64,000 bases of DNA from Kordia sp050633145 (lineage in GTDB: Bacteria > Bacteroidota > Bacteroidia > Flavobacteriales > Flavobacteriaceae). The stretch's first letter is position 1, and every line of letters begins with the position of its first letter. Below the pieces are notes generated by a model. That model was given only the letters and a program-made list of their open reading frames with translations. It made no database searches and was not told the DNA's origin. Shown here piece by piece: positions 9,068 through 17,557 of this stretch. The DNA lies in contig NZ_JBOEFY010000006.1 of the NCBI RefSeq assembly GCF_050633145.1, positions 70,466-134,465 on the forward strand, given 5' to 3'. A program made the translations under genes and the position numbers.

Positions 9068-9613
9068 TTGAACACGAAAAGAGTACTTATTATTGGTGGA
9101 CCTGGCACAGGGAAATCTACATTGATTACAGCTTTAGAAGACAAAGGACATGTTTGCTTTCATGAAATTTCAAGAGAAGTTACAGCAGCTGCACAGAAAA
9201 AAGGCATTGAACAATTATTTTTAACGCAACCGTTATTGTTTAGTGAGTTGTTATTAAAAGGTAGAATTCAACAATTTGAAGATGCCAAATCGCTCGATAC
9301 TGAGTATGCTTTTTACGATCGTGGAATTCCTGATGTAGCAGCATATATGGATTATACAGGAGATGAATATCCCGATATGTTTCGCGAAGCTTGTAAAGAA
9401 CATCAGTATGATGTTGCCTTTATGCTAGCACCTTGGAAAGAAATTTACGAACAAGATAACGAACGTTACGAAAGTTTTGAACAAGCAGAAACCATTCAGA
9501 AGTATTTGACAACGGCATATGAAAGCTATGATTACAAATTAATTGATGTACCGTTTGGAACGATTTCCGAACGTGTTTTATTCATCCTTAATACACTTAA
9601 AAACTACGAATGA
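9068..9613 (+). CDS. NadR-like P-loop ATPase (AAA_28 family), TTG start
   Basis: A 181-residue P-loop kinase-like ATPase. The Walker A is GGPGTGKST near the N-terminus. HEISREVTAAAQ and FYDRGIPDVAAYMDY are the conserved AAA_28 segments shared with the ATP-binding domain of NadR. The only in-frame start upstream of the Walker A is TTG at 9068; an in-frame stop lies 34 bp upstream. The stop overlaps the recQ start by 4 bp (ATGA), which indicates translational coupling. A paralogue (183 aa) lies in the metal island at 57537. The substrate is unknown; nucleotide or nucleoside phosphorylation is possible. Confidence 0.8.
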   Translation: MNTKRVLIIGGPGTGKSTLITALEDKGHVCFHEISREVTAAAQKKGIEQLFLTQPLLFSELLLKGRIQQFEDAKSLDTEYAFYDRGIPDVAAYMDYTGDEYPDMFREACKEHQYDVAFMLAPWKEIYEQDNERYESFEQAETIQKYLTTAYESYDYKLIDVPFGTISERVLFILNTLKNYE

Positions 9614-11508
9614 CCAAACCGCTTGCACTTCTAGAAAAATATTGGGGACATACTTCGTTTCGTCCTTTGCAAGAAGAAATTATAAACGCGGTTATTCAAC
9701 AAAAAGATACTTTAGCTTTGTTACCAACTGGTGGCGGAAAATCTATTTGCTTTCAGATTCCTGCTTTGGCTATGGACGGAATTTGTATTGTGGTTTCACC
9801 TTTGGTTGCCTTAATTCAAGATCAAGTTGCCAATTTAAAAGCCAATGGAATTAAAGCAATTGCCTTAACTGGTGGATTGAAAGCGACAGAAATTAGTGAC
9901 TTACTAGACAATTGTGTTTATGGCGATTATAAGTTTTTATATCTATCGCCCGAACGTTTACAGCAGGAAATCATTCAACAACGCATTAAGCAAATGAACG
10001 TCAACTTAATTGCTGTTGATGAAGCACATTGTATTTCGCAATGGGGAAACGATTTTCGTCCAGCATATAAAAACATCAATACACTTAGAGAGTTGTTGCC
10101 AAACATATCTTGTATTGCATTGACGGCAACTGCAACGCCAACAGTTGTAAAAGATATTGAAGCGAGTTTACATTTAAAAGATGTACAGCAATTTCAGCAG
10201 TCGTTTACGCGTGAAAATTTAGCATACACGGTTTTAGAAACCGAAAATAAAATTTTGACGATCGAAAAAACCTTGCGCAAATATCCGCAATCGTGTATTG
10301 TGTATACACGCAACCGAAAAAGCACGGTAAACATTCATGAAGCACTTTCACGAAAAGGATTTACTAGTGTATTTTTTCATGGTGGACTTTCGTCAGAAGA
10401 GAAAAAAAAGAACCTCCAGAAATGGTTGAACGGAAAAGTGCAAACAATCGTAGCTACGAATGCTTTCGGAATGGGCATTGACAAACCTGATGTTAAGAAT
10501 GTAATTCATGTGCAATTGCCTGATAGTTTGGAGAATTATTACCAAGAAGCTGGACGTGCAGGACGAAATGGCGAATATGCAAACGCTATCATTCTAACTG
10601 ATGCAAACGACGTTGATATTTTACAGAAACAATTTATTCATAATTTACCAAGTGTCGATTTCTTGAAACTCGCGTTTAGGAAGTTGTGTAGTTTCTTTCA
10701 AGTTGCCTACGGTGAAGGATATGATACCAAACACGCATTGGCTTTTTACGAATTTTGCAAAGCATACAAATTCCCCACACAAAAAACATATACTGCTTTA
10801 CAACTGTTAGACAGGCATAGTGTGATTCAGCTTTCACAGCATTTTCACCGAAAGACTTCTTTACAATTTAGTGTAGATCAATTCAATTTGATGAAGTATC
10901 TTGATAACAATGCTAACGTAAGTTTAATTACACAAGGAATTTTACGCACGTATGGAGGTGCTTTTGAACAGAAAATAAACATCAACACACATTTTTTAGC
11001 TCAAAAATTAGGATTGCCAAAACATAAAATTACCGAGACCATTCAACAGTTGGCAAAAGATGAAATTATTACGCTAGACGAAATACAAACGGATGCCGAA
11101 GTTACTTTTTTAGTTGCTCGTGAAGATGATAAAACCATTCATCCTATTGCAAAAGAAGTACGACAACAAAACGAATTGAAAAAGAAACGTGTACAAACCG
11201 TTATCAATTATATAAAAGATTCGGAAACGTGTAAAAACATACAGCTTCTCTCCTATTTTGGAGAAGACACCAAAACACCTTGCGGAATTTGTTCGGTATG
11301 TAGAACAAAAAAAACCGCGGCTCCCGATACGGAAATGCAATTACTCATTAGAGATGATATTTTAAAAGTTTTAAAAGAAAAGCCAATGACCTCAACGGAA
11401 ATTTGTGCTGTTTTACCCTATAGAGAAAACTTACTATTATCAATAATTCAATTACTTTTGGAGGCTGAAAAAATTAAATTAACAGAAACAAATACTTATA
11501 CCATATAA
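9610..11508 (+). CDS. recQ: ATP-dependent DNA helicase RecQ
   Basis: A 632-residue superfamily 2 3'-5' helicase. Motifs: Walker A PTGGGKSICFQIPAL, DEAH-type motif II VDEAHCISQWG, SAT-equivalent ALTATATP, and motif VI QEAGRAGRNGEY. A RecQ-Ct zinc cluster follows (SETCKNIQLLSYFGED ... CGICSVC). The end carries a winged-helix-like segment, but no clear HRDC domain, so this is the short Bacteroidota RecQ type. The role is restart and recombination repair of DNA. It overlaps the ATPase gene by 4 bp and is 3 bp from fmt, so the three genes form one operon. Confidence 0.95.
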   Translation: MTKPLALLEKYWGHTSFRPLQEEIINAVIQQKDTLALLPTGGGKSICFQIPALAMDGICIVVSPLVALIQDQVANLKANGIKAIALTGGLKATEISDLLDNCVYGDYKFLYLSPERLQQEIIQQRIKQMNVNLIAVDEAHCISQWGNDFRPAYKNINTLRELLPNISCIALTATATPTVVKDIEASLHLKDVQQFQQSFTRENLAYTVLETENKILTIEKTLRKYPQSCIVYTRNRKSTVNIHEALSRKGFTSVFFHGGLSSEEKKKNLQKWLNGKVQTIVATNAFGMGIDKPDVKNVIHVQLPDSLENYYQEAGRAGRNGEYANAIILTDANDVDILQKQFIHNLPSVDFLKLAFRKLCSFFQVAYGEGYDTKHALAFYEFCKAYKFPTQKTYTALQLLDRHSVIQLSQHFHRKTSLQFSVDQFNLMKYLDNNANVSLITQGILRTYGGAFEQKININTHFLAQKLGLPKHKITETIQQLAKDEIITLDEIQTDAEVTFLVAREDDKTIHPIAKEVRQQNELKKKRVQTVINYIKDSETCKNIQLLSYFGEDTKTPCGICSVCRTKKTAAPDTEMQLLIRDDILKVLKEKPMTSTEICAVLPYRENLLLSIIQLLLEAEKIKLTETNTYTI

Positions 11509-11511
11509 TAT

Positions 11512-12459
11512 ATGAGAGATCTTAGAATCGTTTTTATGGGTACGCCCGATTTTGCAGTTGCAACATTAAAAGCATTATTGGATGCCAATTATAATGTGGT
11601 TGGCGTTATTACAGCGCCAGATAGACCTGCTGGTCGTGGTCGTAAGATGCATCAATCTGCCGTGAAAAAGTTTGCGCTGGAAAATGATTTGAATGTTTTA
11701 CAACCTACCAACTTAAAACGAAAATCTTTTGTTGCAGAATTAAAAGCGTTGAACGCGAATTTACAAATTGTAGTTGCTTTTAGAATGTTGCCTAAAGTTG
11801 TTTGGCAAATGCCCGAATACGGAACGTTTAACTTACATGCTTCATTACTTCCAAATTATAGAGGTGCAGCACCAATTAACTGGGCTATTATTAATGGAGA
11901 AACAAAAACAGGTGTGACAACGTTCTTTATTGATGAGAAAATTGACACAGGCGCCATGATTTTCCAGGAAGAACTTCCTATTGATCCAACCGAAAATGCA
12001 GGTTCATTACATGATAAATTAATGACTATTGGAAGTGGCTTGGTTGTAAAGACAGTTCAACATATAGAAAAGGATGAAGTTACGACTACCATTCAACCAA
12101 CTTTAGAAGATATACGAACGGCTTATAAAATTCATAAAGACACTTGTAAAATTGATTGGACAGATACCATTGACAATATATATAATAAGATTCGTGGTTT
12201 GAGTCCATATCCTGCTTCTTGGACAACCTTATATAATGGTGAAGAAACCTATAACATTAAAATATATGAAGTAGAAAAAGTAATTGAATCACATTCTGAT
12301 ATTGTGGGAAGTATTATAAGTTCTAAAAAAGAAGTCAAAATTGCGGTTAAAGAAGGATACATTATTGTAAGAGTTTTACAGCTTCCAGGAAAGCGTTCTA
12401 TGGAAATTAGCTCCTTGTTAAATGGTTTTACTTTCGAAAAAGGCGCAAAAGTCTCGTAA
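11512..12459 (+). CDS. fmt: Methionyl-tRNA formyltransferase
   Basis: A 315-residue enzyme that formylates initiator Met-tRNA using 10-formyl-THF. MGTPDFAVATLKALL opens the Rossmann fold. The catalytic Asn-His-Asp triad is present in NLHASLLPNYRGAAPI and FFIDEKIDTGAM. The C-terminal OB-fold domain contains the tRNA-binding region (RGLSPYPASWT). The length is normal. It starts 3 bp after recQ. Confidence 0.97.
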   Translation: MRDLRIVFMGTPDFAVATLKALLDANYNVVGVITAPDRPAGRGRKMHQSAVKKFALENDLNVLQPTNLKRKSFVAELKALNANLQIVVAFRMLPKVVWQMPEYGTFNLHASLLPNYRGAAPINWAIINGETKTGVTTFFIDEKIDTGAMIFQEELPIDPTENAGSLHDKLMTIGSGLVVKTVQHIEKDEVTTTIQPTLEDIRTAYKIHKDTCKIDWTDTIDNIYNKIRGLSPYPASWTTLYNGEETYNIKIYEVEKVIESHSDIVGSIISSKKEVKIAVKEGYIIVRVLQLPGKRSMEISSLLNGFTFEKGAKVS

Positions 12460-12562
12460 GCCCTATATTCACTGATACGAGAGAAAAACAATAAAAAATG
12501 ACCATGTTTATTAACAATCGCATTAAGTTATTAACAAAAACGGGGTTTTCCCGCGCTATTAC

Positions 12563-12592
12563 TTGCATGACAAAGAAATCCGTATAAATTTG
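12563..12592 (+). promoter_or_regulatory. Flavobacterial-type promoter of the HU gene
   Basis: TTG at 12563-12565, a 19 bp spacer and TAAATTTG at 12585-12592 match the TTG-N19-TAnnTTTG consensus. The predicted start of transcription is near 12599, giving a ~45 nt leader to the ATG at 12643. Confidence 0.8.
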
Positions 12593-12642
12593 TATTGCTT
12601 TTAAAAATAATGTTTAACCAAACAATTAATAATTCAACGATT

Positions 12643-12915
12643 ATGAACAAAACAGAATTAATTGACGCAATGGCTGCTGACGCAGGAATTTCTAAAGCTG
12701 CAGCAAAGAAGTCATTAGAATCATTTTTAGGAAATGTAGAAGGAGCTTTAAAAAGCGGAAACAGAGTTTCTTTAGTAGGGTTCGGATCTTGGTCAGTTTC
12801 AGAAAGAGCTGCAAGAGAAGGAAGAAATCCTCAAACTGGAAAAACTATCCAAATTGCTGCTAAAAAAGTAGTAAAATTTAAAGCAGGATCTGATTTAGGA
12901 AAAGCAGTTAACTAA
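12643..12915 (+). CDS. HU-family DNA-binding protein
   Basis: A 90-residue histone-like protein starting MNKTELIDAMAADAGISKAA. The open frame extends 16 codons further up, but HU proteins begin here and the predicted promoter lies within that extension. The beta-arm is seen in GFGSWSVSERAAREGRNPQTG, followed by KTIQIAAKKVVKFKAG. It bends DNA non-specifically as a dimer. It is monocistronic, with a strong promoter and a strong terminator, as expected for an abundant nucleoid protein. Confidence 0.96.
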   Translation: MNKTELIDAMAADAGISKAAAKKSLESFLGNVEGALKSGNRVSLVGFGSWSVSERAAREGRNPQTGKTIQIAAKKVVKFKAGSDLGKAVN

Positions 12916-12936
12916 TTATATTTATTATATAAGTTA

Positions 12937-12974
12937 GACAAAAAGCACTCAAATTTGAGTGCTTTTTCGTTTTT
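12937..12974 (+). terminator. Rho-independent terminator after HU
   Basis: Stem AAAAGCACTCAAA / TTTGAGTGCTTTT at 12941-12966 followed by T-rich sequence, ~25 bp after the HU stop. It is nearly symmetrical, so it could work in both directions. Confidence 0.9.
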
Positions 12975-12998
12975 TAGGAGGTCTTAAAAAAAGCAGTA

Positions 12999-13030
12999 TT
13001 TGATTATTCCGTTTTTTTTTAATAGATTTA
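12999..13030 (+). promoter_or_regulatory. Predicted promoter of the YqgE gene
   Basis: TTTG at 12999-13002 and TAGATTTA at 13023-13030 are separated by 20 bp, a near match to the flavobacterial consensus, 20 bp before the ATG at 13051. Confidence 0.5.
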
Positions 13031-13050
13031 AGTAACCTAAAAAATCGTAA

Positions 13051-13620
13051 ATGATAGCCTTAAAACCCAATAAAGGACATCTTTTAGTTGCAGAACCATC
13101 CATTATTGGAGACGTATCTTTCAACAGATCAGTTGTTTTACTTGCTGACCATACTGAAGAAGGATCTATTGGCTTCATTTTGAATAAACCACTAAATGTT
13201 CATCTTTCGGACTTAATTCCACAATTTGCTAACGTTAAAGCAACGTTTAAAGTGTATAATGGAGGTCCTGTAGAACAAGATAATTTATATTTTATCCATA
13301 AAATACCACATTTGGTACCAAATAGTATAGAAATTTCGCTGGGGATTTATTGGGGCGGCGATTTTTCTTCTATTGCAAAACTTTTGGAAGAAGATAAATT
13401 ACAACAAGACGACATTAAGTTTTTTCTTGGGTATTCTGGTTGGCATGCCAATCAATTGAGTGAAGAATTGAATTCTAATTCTTGGATTATTGTTGAAAAT
13501 GAATTTCAAAAAGAAATCATTTCTAAGTCATGCAAGTCAATTTGGCGTAATAAAATGATGGAATTTGGTGGCGAATATTTGATTTGGTCAAATGCGCCTG
13601 AAGATCCTAGTCATAATTAG
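13051..13620 (+). CDS. YqgE/AlgH family protein
   Basis: A 189-residue protein with the family signatures KGHLLVAEPSIIGDVSFNRSV, GSIGFILNKPL and YNGGPVEQDNLYFIH. The C-terminal FLGYSGWHANQLSEELNSNSW is also typical. The family adopts an alpha/beta fold of unresolved biochemical role (AlgH was linked to alginate regulation in Pseudomonas). It is transcribed alone and converges with the aminotransferase gene. Confidence 0.93.
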   Translation: MIALKPNKGHLLVAEPSIIGDVSFNRSVVLLADHTEEGSIGFILNKPLNVHLSDLIPQFANVKATFKVYNGGPVEQDNLYFIHKIPHLVPNSIEISLGIYWGGDFSSIAKLLEEDKLQQDDIKFFLGYSGWHANQLSEELNSNSWIIVENEFQKEIISKSCKSIWRNKMMEFGGEYLIWSNAPEDPSHN

Positions 13621-13710
13621 GTGTTTGGTTATTTGCCTTTGGGTCGCTTCGCTCTTGGCTTTTTTATTGTTTGTTTAGTTCTAAAACTCATACAATTTAT
13701 AACTATCGAA

Positions 13711-14547
13711 CTATCCTAAGCGAATTCGCATATTTAGTTTTGCCATTAAATCACGTGCAACAGTAGCTTCAAATTGCTTTTTGCGGTATTTTGTGATGGG
13801 AACAATTCCTCGAATTACATTTGTAATAAAAAATTCATCTGCTTTTTGAATTTCAAAAGGTGAGATACTTTCTTCTTTCAATTCATAATTGGGCGTTTTT
13901 TCAAGAATTTCTATCAATTGCTTGCGTAAAATTCCTTTTAAACATCCATCTGTAATTGGTGGCGTTTTGATTGTGTTTCCTTTTACTAAGAAAATGTTTC
14001 CATTTAACGCTTCTACAACGCTTTTATCCTCATTGACCAACAAACAGTTGTCTAAATCATTTTCTTTCGCGTAAATGCTTCCTAATACGCTTATGATCTT
14101 GTTATTGGTCTTTAATGTAGACAGCAATCCTTTGTTGATATAGAAATCTTTGTATAAATCGGCTTCATATGTTGACTCTGAGAGTAAATAAAAAGGTGAT
14201 TCTAGCGAGTCTGCTGAGATTACATATTCAACTTCATTTGTATCTGGCAAATACAATCCGCCGTTTCCTCTGTAAATTGTTAAACGTACACGAGCATTTG
14301 TTAATTCATTTGCTTTTAATGTATTGAGCACTTCTTCTTCTAAGAATTCCATTGTAAAATTCATCGGAATTTCCATTCGTAAGATTCGCATTGATTCCAT
14401 TAATCGAAAATAATGGTCTTCCCAAAAGAGGATTTTATTAGCTACGACTCTTAGGGTTTCAAAAAGCGAATCTCCATATTTTAGTCCTCTATTTTCAACA
14501 TTCAGTATTGTAGTTTCTGCACTGATGTTTCCATTAAAATTTACCAT
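13711..14547 (-). CDS. Class IV aminotransferase (PabC/IlvE-like)
   Basis: I start at ATG 14547 (MVNFNGNISAETTILN), giving 278 residues; the longer frame to 14649 would run through a terminator. The fold-type IV PLP motifs include GLKYGDSLFETLRV near the N-terminus, LKTNNKIISVLGSIYAKEN (PLP lysine region), and EALNGNIFLVKGNTIKTPP. These fit aminodeoxychorismate lyase (folate synthesis) or branched-chain/D-amino acid aminotransferase; I cannot separate them. A hairpin with a T-run ends 1 bp upstream of the ATG, which is unusual. Confidence 0.85.
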   Translation of the reverse strand: MVNFNGNISAETTILNVENRGLKYGDSLFETLRVVANKILFWEDHYFRLMESMRILRMEIPMNFTMEFLEEEVLNTLKANELTNARVRLTIYRGNGGLYLPDTNEVEYVISADSLESPFYLLSESTYEADLYKDFYINKGLLSTLKTNNKIISVLGSIYAKENDLDNCLLVNEDKSVVEALNGNIFLVKGNTIKTPPITDGCLKGILRKQLIEILEKTPNYELKEESISPFEIQKADEFFITNVIRGIVPITKYRKKQFEATVARDLMAKLNMRIRLG

Positions 14548-14573
14548 AAAAAAAGCCTTGATTATCTCAAGGC
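14548..14573 (-). terminator. Terminator hairpin directly before the aminotransferase ATG
   Basis: On the minus strand GCCTTGA / TCAAGGC with loop GATAA (14573-14555) is followed by seven Ts (14554-14548). The ATG of the next gene follows at once. It terminates the START-like gene (stop at 14601), or acts as an attenuator for the aminotransferase. Confidence 0.75.
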
Positions 14574-14600
14574 AAATATACTTTTTAAAAATGGTTTTTC

Positions 14601-14990
14601 TTAGCGAGAACCTAAAACTTGTTTCAAACTTCCAATTTGGTTTTCCCACAACATTTTACCTTCTTCTACTTCGTCATCGTCATCTGCATGATCGATTACA
14701 ATAAGAGAAACATCTTTAGTAATTTCATCGACTACTATCTTCATTTCAAAATAATACGATGTGTCTTCATCTTCTTCCCATTGAAAGCGGATACGTTCAT
14801 TATTTTTCTTTCCTAGGAGCTTTGCCGTTTCTTCTTCACCGTCCCATATAAATATAAAAACCTCACCTCTAGAATTCACATTATCTGCGTACCATTCAGA
14901 TAATCCTGAAGGTGTAGATAGATATTGGAATAAAAGCTGTGGAGAAGATTGTATAGGGAACTCAATTTCGTATTTTACTTTATCTGACAT
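14601..14990 (-). CDS. START-like (AHSA1-type) domain protein
   Basis: A 129-residue single-domain protein. KVKYEIEFPIQSSPQLLFQYL and PSGLSEWYADNVN match the N-terminal helix-grip segment of SRPBCC/AHSA1 proteins. The C-terminal half has an acidic stretch DHADDDDEVEEGK before the final helix. Bacteroidota carry this as a conserved START-like family of unknown ligand. It has its own upstream region and a downstream hairpin. Confidence 0.85.
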   Translation of the reverse strand: MSDKVKYEIEFPIQSSPQLLFQYLSTPSGLSEWYADNVNSRGEVFIFIWDGEEETAKLLGKKNNERIRFQWEEDEDTSYYFEMKIVVDEITKDVSLIVIDHADDDDEVEEGKMLWENQIGSLKQVLGSR

Positions 14991-15078
14991 GCTTTATTTA
15001 TAATTATGTTGTTGACAATATATACATTAATTGCTAAGTTTAAAAGAAAACAATAAAAAAAATAATTTTTACTTAATA

Positions 15079-15109
15079 TTTGCTCAAAAAAAAATAGTTG
15101 TTATATTTG
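15079..15109 (+). promoter_or_regulatory. Promoter of tRNA-Met
   Basis: TTTG (15079-15082), 19 bp spacer, TATATTTG (15102-15109): an exact TTTG-N19-TAnnTTTG promoter. Transcription would start ~7 bp before the mature tRNA 5' end at 15123. Confidence 0.9.
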
Positions 15110-15122
15110 CAGCCGCAAAGAA

Positions 15123-15196
15123 GGCGAGGTAGCTCAGTTGGTTAGAGCGTCGGATTCATAACCCGGAGGTCTCGGGTTCAATTCCCGATCTCGCTA
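15123..15196 (+). tRNA. tRNA-Met (anticodon CAT), elongator type
   Basis: A cloverleaf can be folded: acceptor GGCGAGG with TCTCGCT, D-arm GCTCAGTTGGTTAGAGC, anticodon loop TTCATAA, T-arm TCGGG-TTCAATT-CCCGA, discriminator A; CCA is not encoded. The base-paired first position (G-T) and the D-arm fit elongator Met rather than initiator Met. A tRNA-Ile with modified CAT cannot be fully excluded. An integrase gene starts 68 bp after it, so this is the likely attachment gene for an integrated element. Confidence 0.95.
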
Positions 15197-15230
15197 CAAA
15201 GACAATCATACACGCATTGTCAATGTTTAC

Positions 15231-15263
15231 AAGGTTTTCCATCATTTGGAAAACCTTTTTTTT
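15231..15263 (+). terminator. Terminator of tRNA-Met, abutting the integrase start
   Basis: AAGGTTTTCC (15231-15240) pairs perfectly with GGAAAACCTT (15248-15257), and the T-tract runs to 15263. The integrase ATG is at 15264. Read-through transcription from the tRNA promoter would therefore be blocked right at the start codon. Confidence 0.9.
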
Positions 15264-16583
15264 ATGTCTAAATTACATCTCCTTTTAACAAACGCATATA
15301 TTAACGCATATACTTTGAGTGAGAATTTGTACACAGAACCGAAGATTTATGATGCTGATGGAGACCTTTCAAAACGATGGTATGTGTATTTCTATTATCG
15401 AAATCCAGCCACAGGAAAATTGGTTCTCCAACCGCCTTTATACATGGGAGTCAATCGTTTAAAGACGAAAAGCGCTCGTATGGAGCGATTAGTTATAAAC
15501 AAAACGGCTCTACATGAATTACTCAAAAAAGGGTATAATCCGTATGAAACCTATAAGGAAACTGAAAAACGCATAGAACAACAGAAAATACAAGAAGAAG
15601 GCATTCAAATTGACAGTCAACGAAAAAATTATACCGTAAAAGAAGCCTTATTTTTTGCTTTAAAGCAACGTAAACCGCATTGGAAGAAAAAAACTGCGGG
15701 AACAATGGTCGGTCATTTTAATAGATTTATTGAGTGGCTTACTACAAATAAACTTCTTGATAAAGATATTTCTGAACTTAAAAAACGTGATGTTTCTACA
15801 TTTTTAAATTCACTAACTAAAATTCAAACGAAAAAACAAAAGCTGTTAAAGTTACCTTTAGAACCTGTAAGCCCTAAAACTCGTAATAACTTTAGACTTA
15901 CCCTCTCTACCCTATTTAGTCAATTAGAAGAAGATGAAATTATTGAGCGAAATTTTATTTCCCAAATAAAAGTCAATAAAAGTATACCAAAAAAGAATAA
16001 GCCATTTTCTAAAGAGCAGATTATTGATATTAGAGATTACTTGGATAAAAATGATCCTTATTTACGCATATTTATACAGTTTATGTCGTACGCTTTTTTG
16101 AGAAATGTAGAAGTATGTCGTTTACAAGTAAAGGATATTGATTTGGCTTCAAAACGATTGTATGTACGTTCTAAAACTGCTCCACTTGCCATAGTTCCTA
16201 TTATTGGCGAATTAGAGACTGTTTTGCGAGACATGAAACTTGAAAACTACGCTCCTACAGATTTTGTGGTTACTCGTTATGAAAAGCCTGCAAATTGGGA
16301 TATTGATGAAAATAATAAAACCAATTATTTTTCTAAAAAGTTCAAAAAAGTAAAAAAGGCTCTGGAATATTCTGATGATTATTCACTCTATTCCGTTCGT
16401 CATACCGCAGCTACTAACATTTATAATTCTCTGTTAGCAGAAGGAAAAAGCGAAGAAGGTGCTTTGATGCACTTAATGTCAATTACTCGACACAGATCGA
16501 AAGCAGGATTGAAAAATTACTTGCGTGAAATTGGCGCAACACTTCCGAAAGATTATTCGGATAAGTATACTATTCATTTTTAA
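15264..16583 (+). CDS. Tyrosine recombinase (integrase) next to tRNA-Met
   Basis: A 439-residue integrase; ATG 15264 (MSKLHLLLTNAYINAYTLSE) is preferred over a TTG six codons upstream that lies in the terminator. It has an N-terminal arm-binding region, a SAM-like core-binding domain (residues ~125-220) and a C-terminal catalytic domain. Visible catalytic elements are Arg in FLRNVEVCRLQ, the Tyr-x-x-Arg-His block YSVRHTAAT (Tyr replaces the first His of HxxR, as in some Bacteroidota integrases), His in SITRHRSKAG and the nucleophile Tyr in LKNYLREIG. It most likely catalysed insertion into the adjacent tRNA gene and marks the left end of accessory DNA. Confidence 0.9.
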   Translation: MSKLHLLLTNAYINAYTLSENLYTEPKIYDADGDLSKRWYVYFYYRNPATGKLVLQPPLYMGVNRLKTKSARMERLVINKTALHELLKKGYNPYETYKETEKRIEQQKIQEEGIQIDSQRKNYTVKEALFFALKQRKPHWKKKTAGTMVGHFNRFIEWLTTNKLLDKDISELKKRDVSTFLNSLTKIQTKKQKLLKLPLEPVSPKTRNNFRLTLSTLFSQLEEDEIIERNFISQIKVNKSIPKKNKPFSKEQIIDIRDYLDKNDPYLRIFIQFMSYAFLRNVEVCRLQVKDIDLASKRLYVRSKTAPLAIVPIIGELETVLRDMKLENYAPTDFVVTRYEKPANWDIDENNKTNYFSKKFKKVKKALEYSDDYSLYSVRHTAATNIYNSLLAEGKSEEGALMHLMSITRHRSKAGLKNYLREIGATLPKDYSDKYTIHF

Positions 16584-16618
16584 GCTGGAAACTTGAACTT
16601 AAGTTTTAATAAATGGTT

Positions 16619-16807
16619 TTAATAATTTCTTCGCTTGTTAAAATATTGAACCAATATTTTATCCATAGCTTCTGTAACTTTGCTTTTCTTGTTTGTGCTT
16701 ATATTTTGTTTCTTTATTGGAATTTCAACACCTAACAGACTATACAGGCGATTCTTCTCATCAGAGGAGAGCGCTTGAATCACATTATATGCTGTTTCGG
16801 CTTTCAA
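16619..16807 (-). CDS. Small conserved hypothetical protein of mobile regions
   Basis: A 62-residue protein, MKAETAYNVIQALSSDEKNR ... GVEIPIKK, then a Lys-rich stretch and VTEAMDKILVQYFNKRRNY. The first 30 residues form a predicted helix-turn-helix-like hairpin with the phrase LSSDEKNRLYSLLGVE, which I recall from small proteins beside integrases and conjugative elements in Bacteroidota. It converges on the integrase gene. Function unknown; an excisionase or regulatory role is only a guess. Confidence 0.6.
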   Translation of the reverse strand: MKAETAYNVIQALSSDEKNRLYSLLGVEIPIKKQNISTNKKSKVTEAMDKILVQYFNKRRNY

Positions 16808-16912
16808 TTTTAATTCTTAATTATGAGCTTGTTCTTGATTAGACAAATAGACTTCTGTTTTAATATTTTACACAAATATTAACCAATGATTTATACTATC
16901 ATTTGCACACTT

Positions 16913-16928
16913 TTGTCGCTCGCGACAA
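16913..16928. repeat. GC-rich perfect palindrome TTGTCGC-TC-GCGACAA
   Basis: A 7 bp perfect stem with a 2 bp centre, standing out in AT-rich DNA ~330 bp downstream of the integrase stop. Possible recombinase or regulator binding site; not followed by a clear T-tract on the plus strand. Confidence 0.6.
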
Positions 16929-17308
16929 TCGTTTTAGAATTTATTTTTTATAGTAATTCAAACTTGTTATTAGCTTATTTGAAAACAAAGATTTAAAAGA
17001 TAATTGAAGAATCATTTGTTCAGTTTTGTAACTTGAACCTACAGCCATTAAACAAACTCCTTTTATGGTTTTATTTTTAAGAATAAGCAATCCGACATAG
17101 TACTAGCTATGAAACAATATTTCTCGTTATTGTTACCTCTTTTACATATAAAGCGCATTCTTTTTTCTTTTCTACTGTTTTGTATAAGTTTTTAATGGGT
17201 TAATAATTCTTATTAGGAATAGGAAGCAATATATATGATGATTGCTGTGCTAAACACTATTCTATAATACTCTCTAAAGTATCAAGAGTGTAAAGATTTG
17301 AATTAATT

Positions 17309-17368
17309 TTGAAGAATCATTTGTAAAATTTTGTGTCCGACACACAGATTGTAAGAAGAAATTGTAAG
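17309..17368 (+). repeat. 60 bp element, copy 1 (inverted partner at 35801-35860)
   Basis: Contains three TTGTAA hexamers and a small hairpin TGTGT-CCG-ACACA in its centre. Compared by hand with the reverse complement of 35801-35860, 49 of 60 positions agree without gaps, and flanks are identical over 15 and 21 of 22 bases. The first 16 bases also occur at 17004-17019. Confidence 0.8.
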
Positions 17369-17557
17369 ATTCTTAATAAAGAAAGATTTATCCTAATATA
17401 ATTGCGGTTTAATTATAGAATAATCAATATATAATTTGAGAATTATTTTTAATTTAACAAATATTTTCTGATTTCATATTTTCGTTTAAGATATCGCTCA
17501 ACAAGTTAGTGAAAAAGAGGATAAAATAATTTTTCTATTAGTTTTTAAATTATTTCC

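Noticed and set aside
12595..12642. N-terminal extension of HU
   Set aside because: HU proteins start at MNKTEL, and the predicted transcription start (near 12599) lies at the beginning of the extension.
14548..14649. 34-residue N-terminal extension of the aminotransferase
   Set aside because: It would translate through the terminator hairpin and overlap the START-like gene; the family starts at MVNFNGN.
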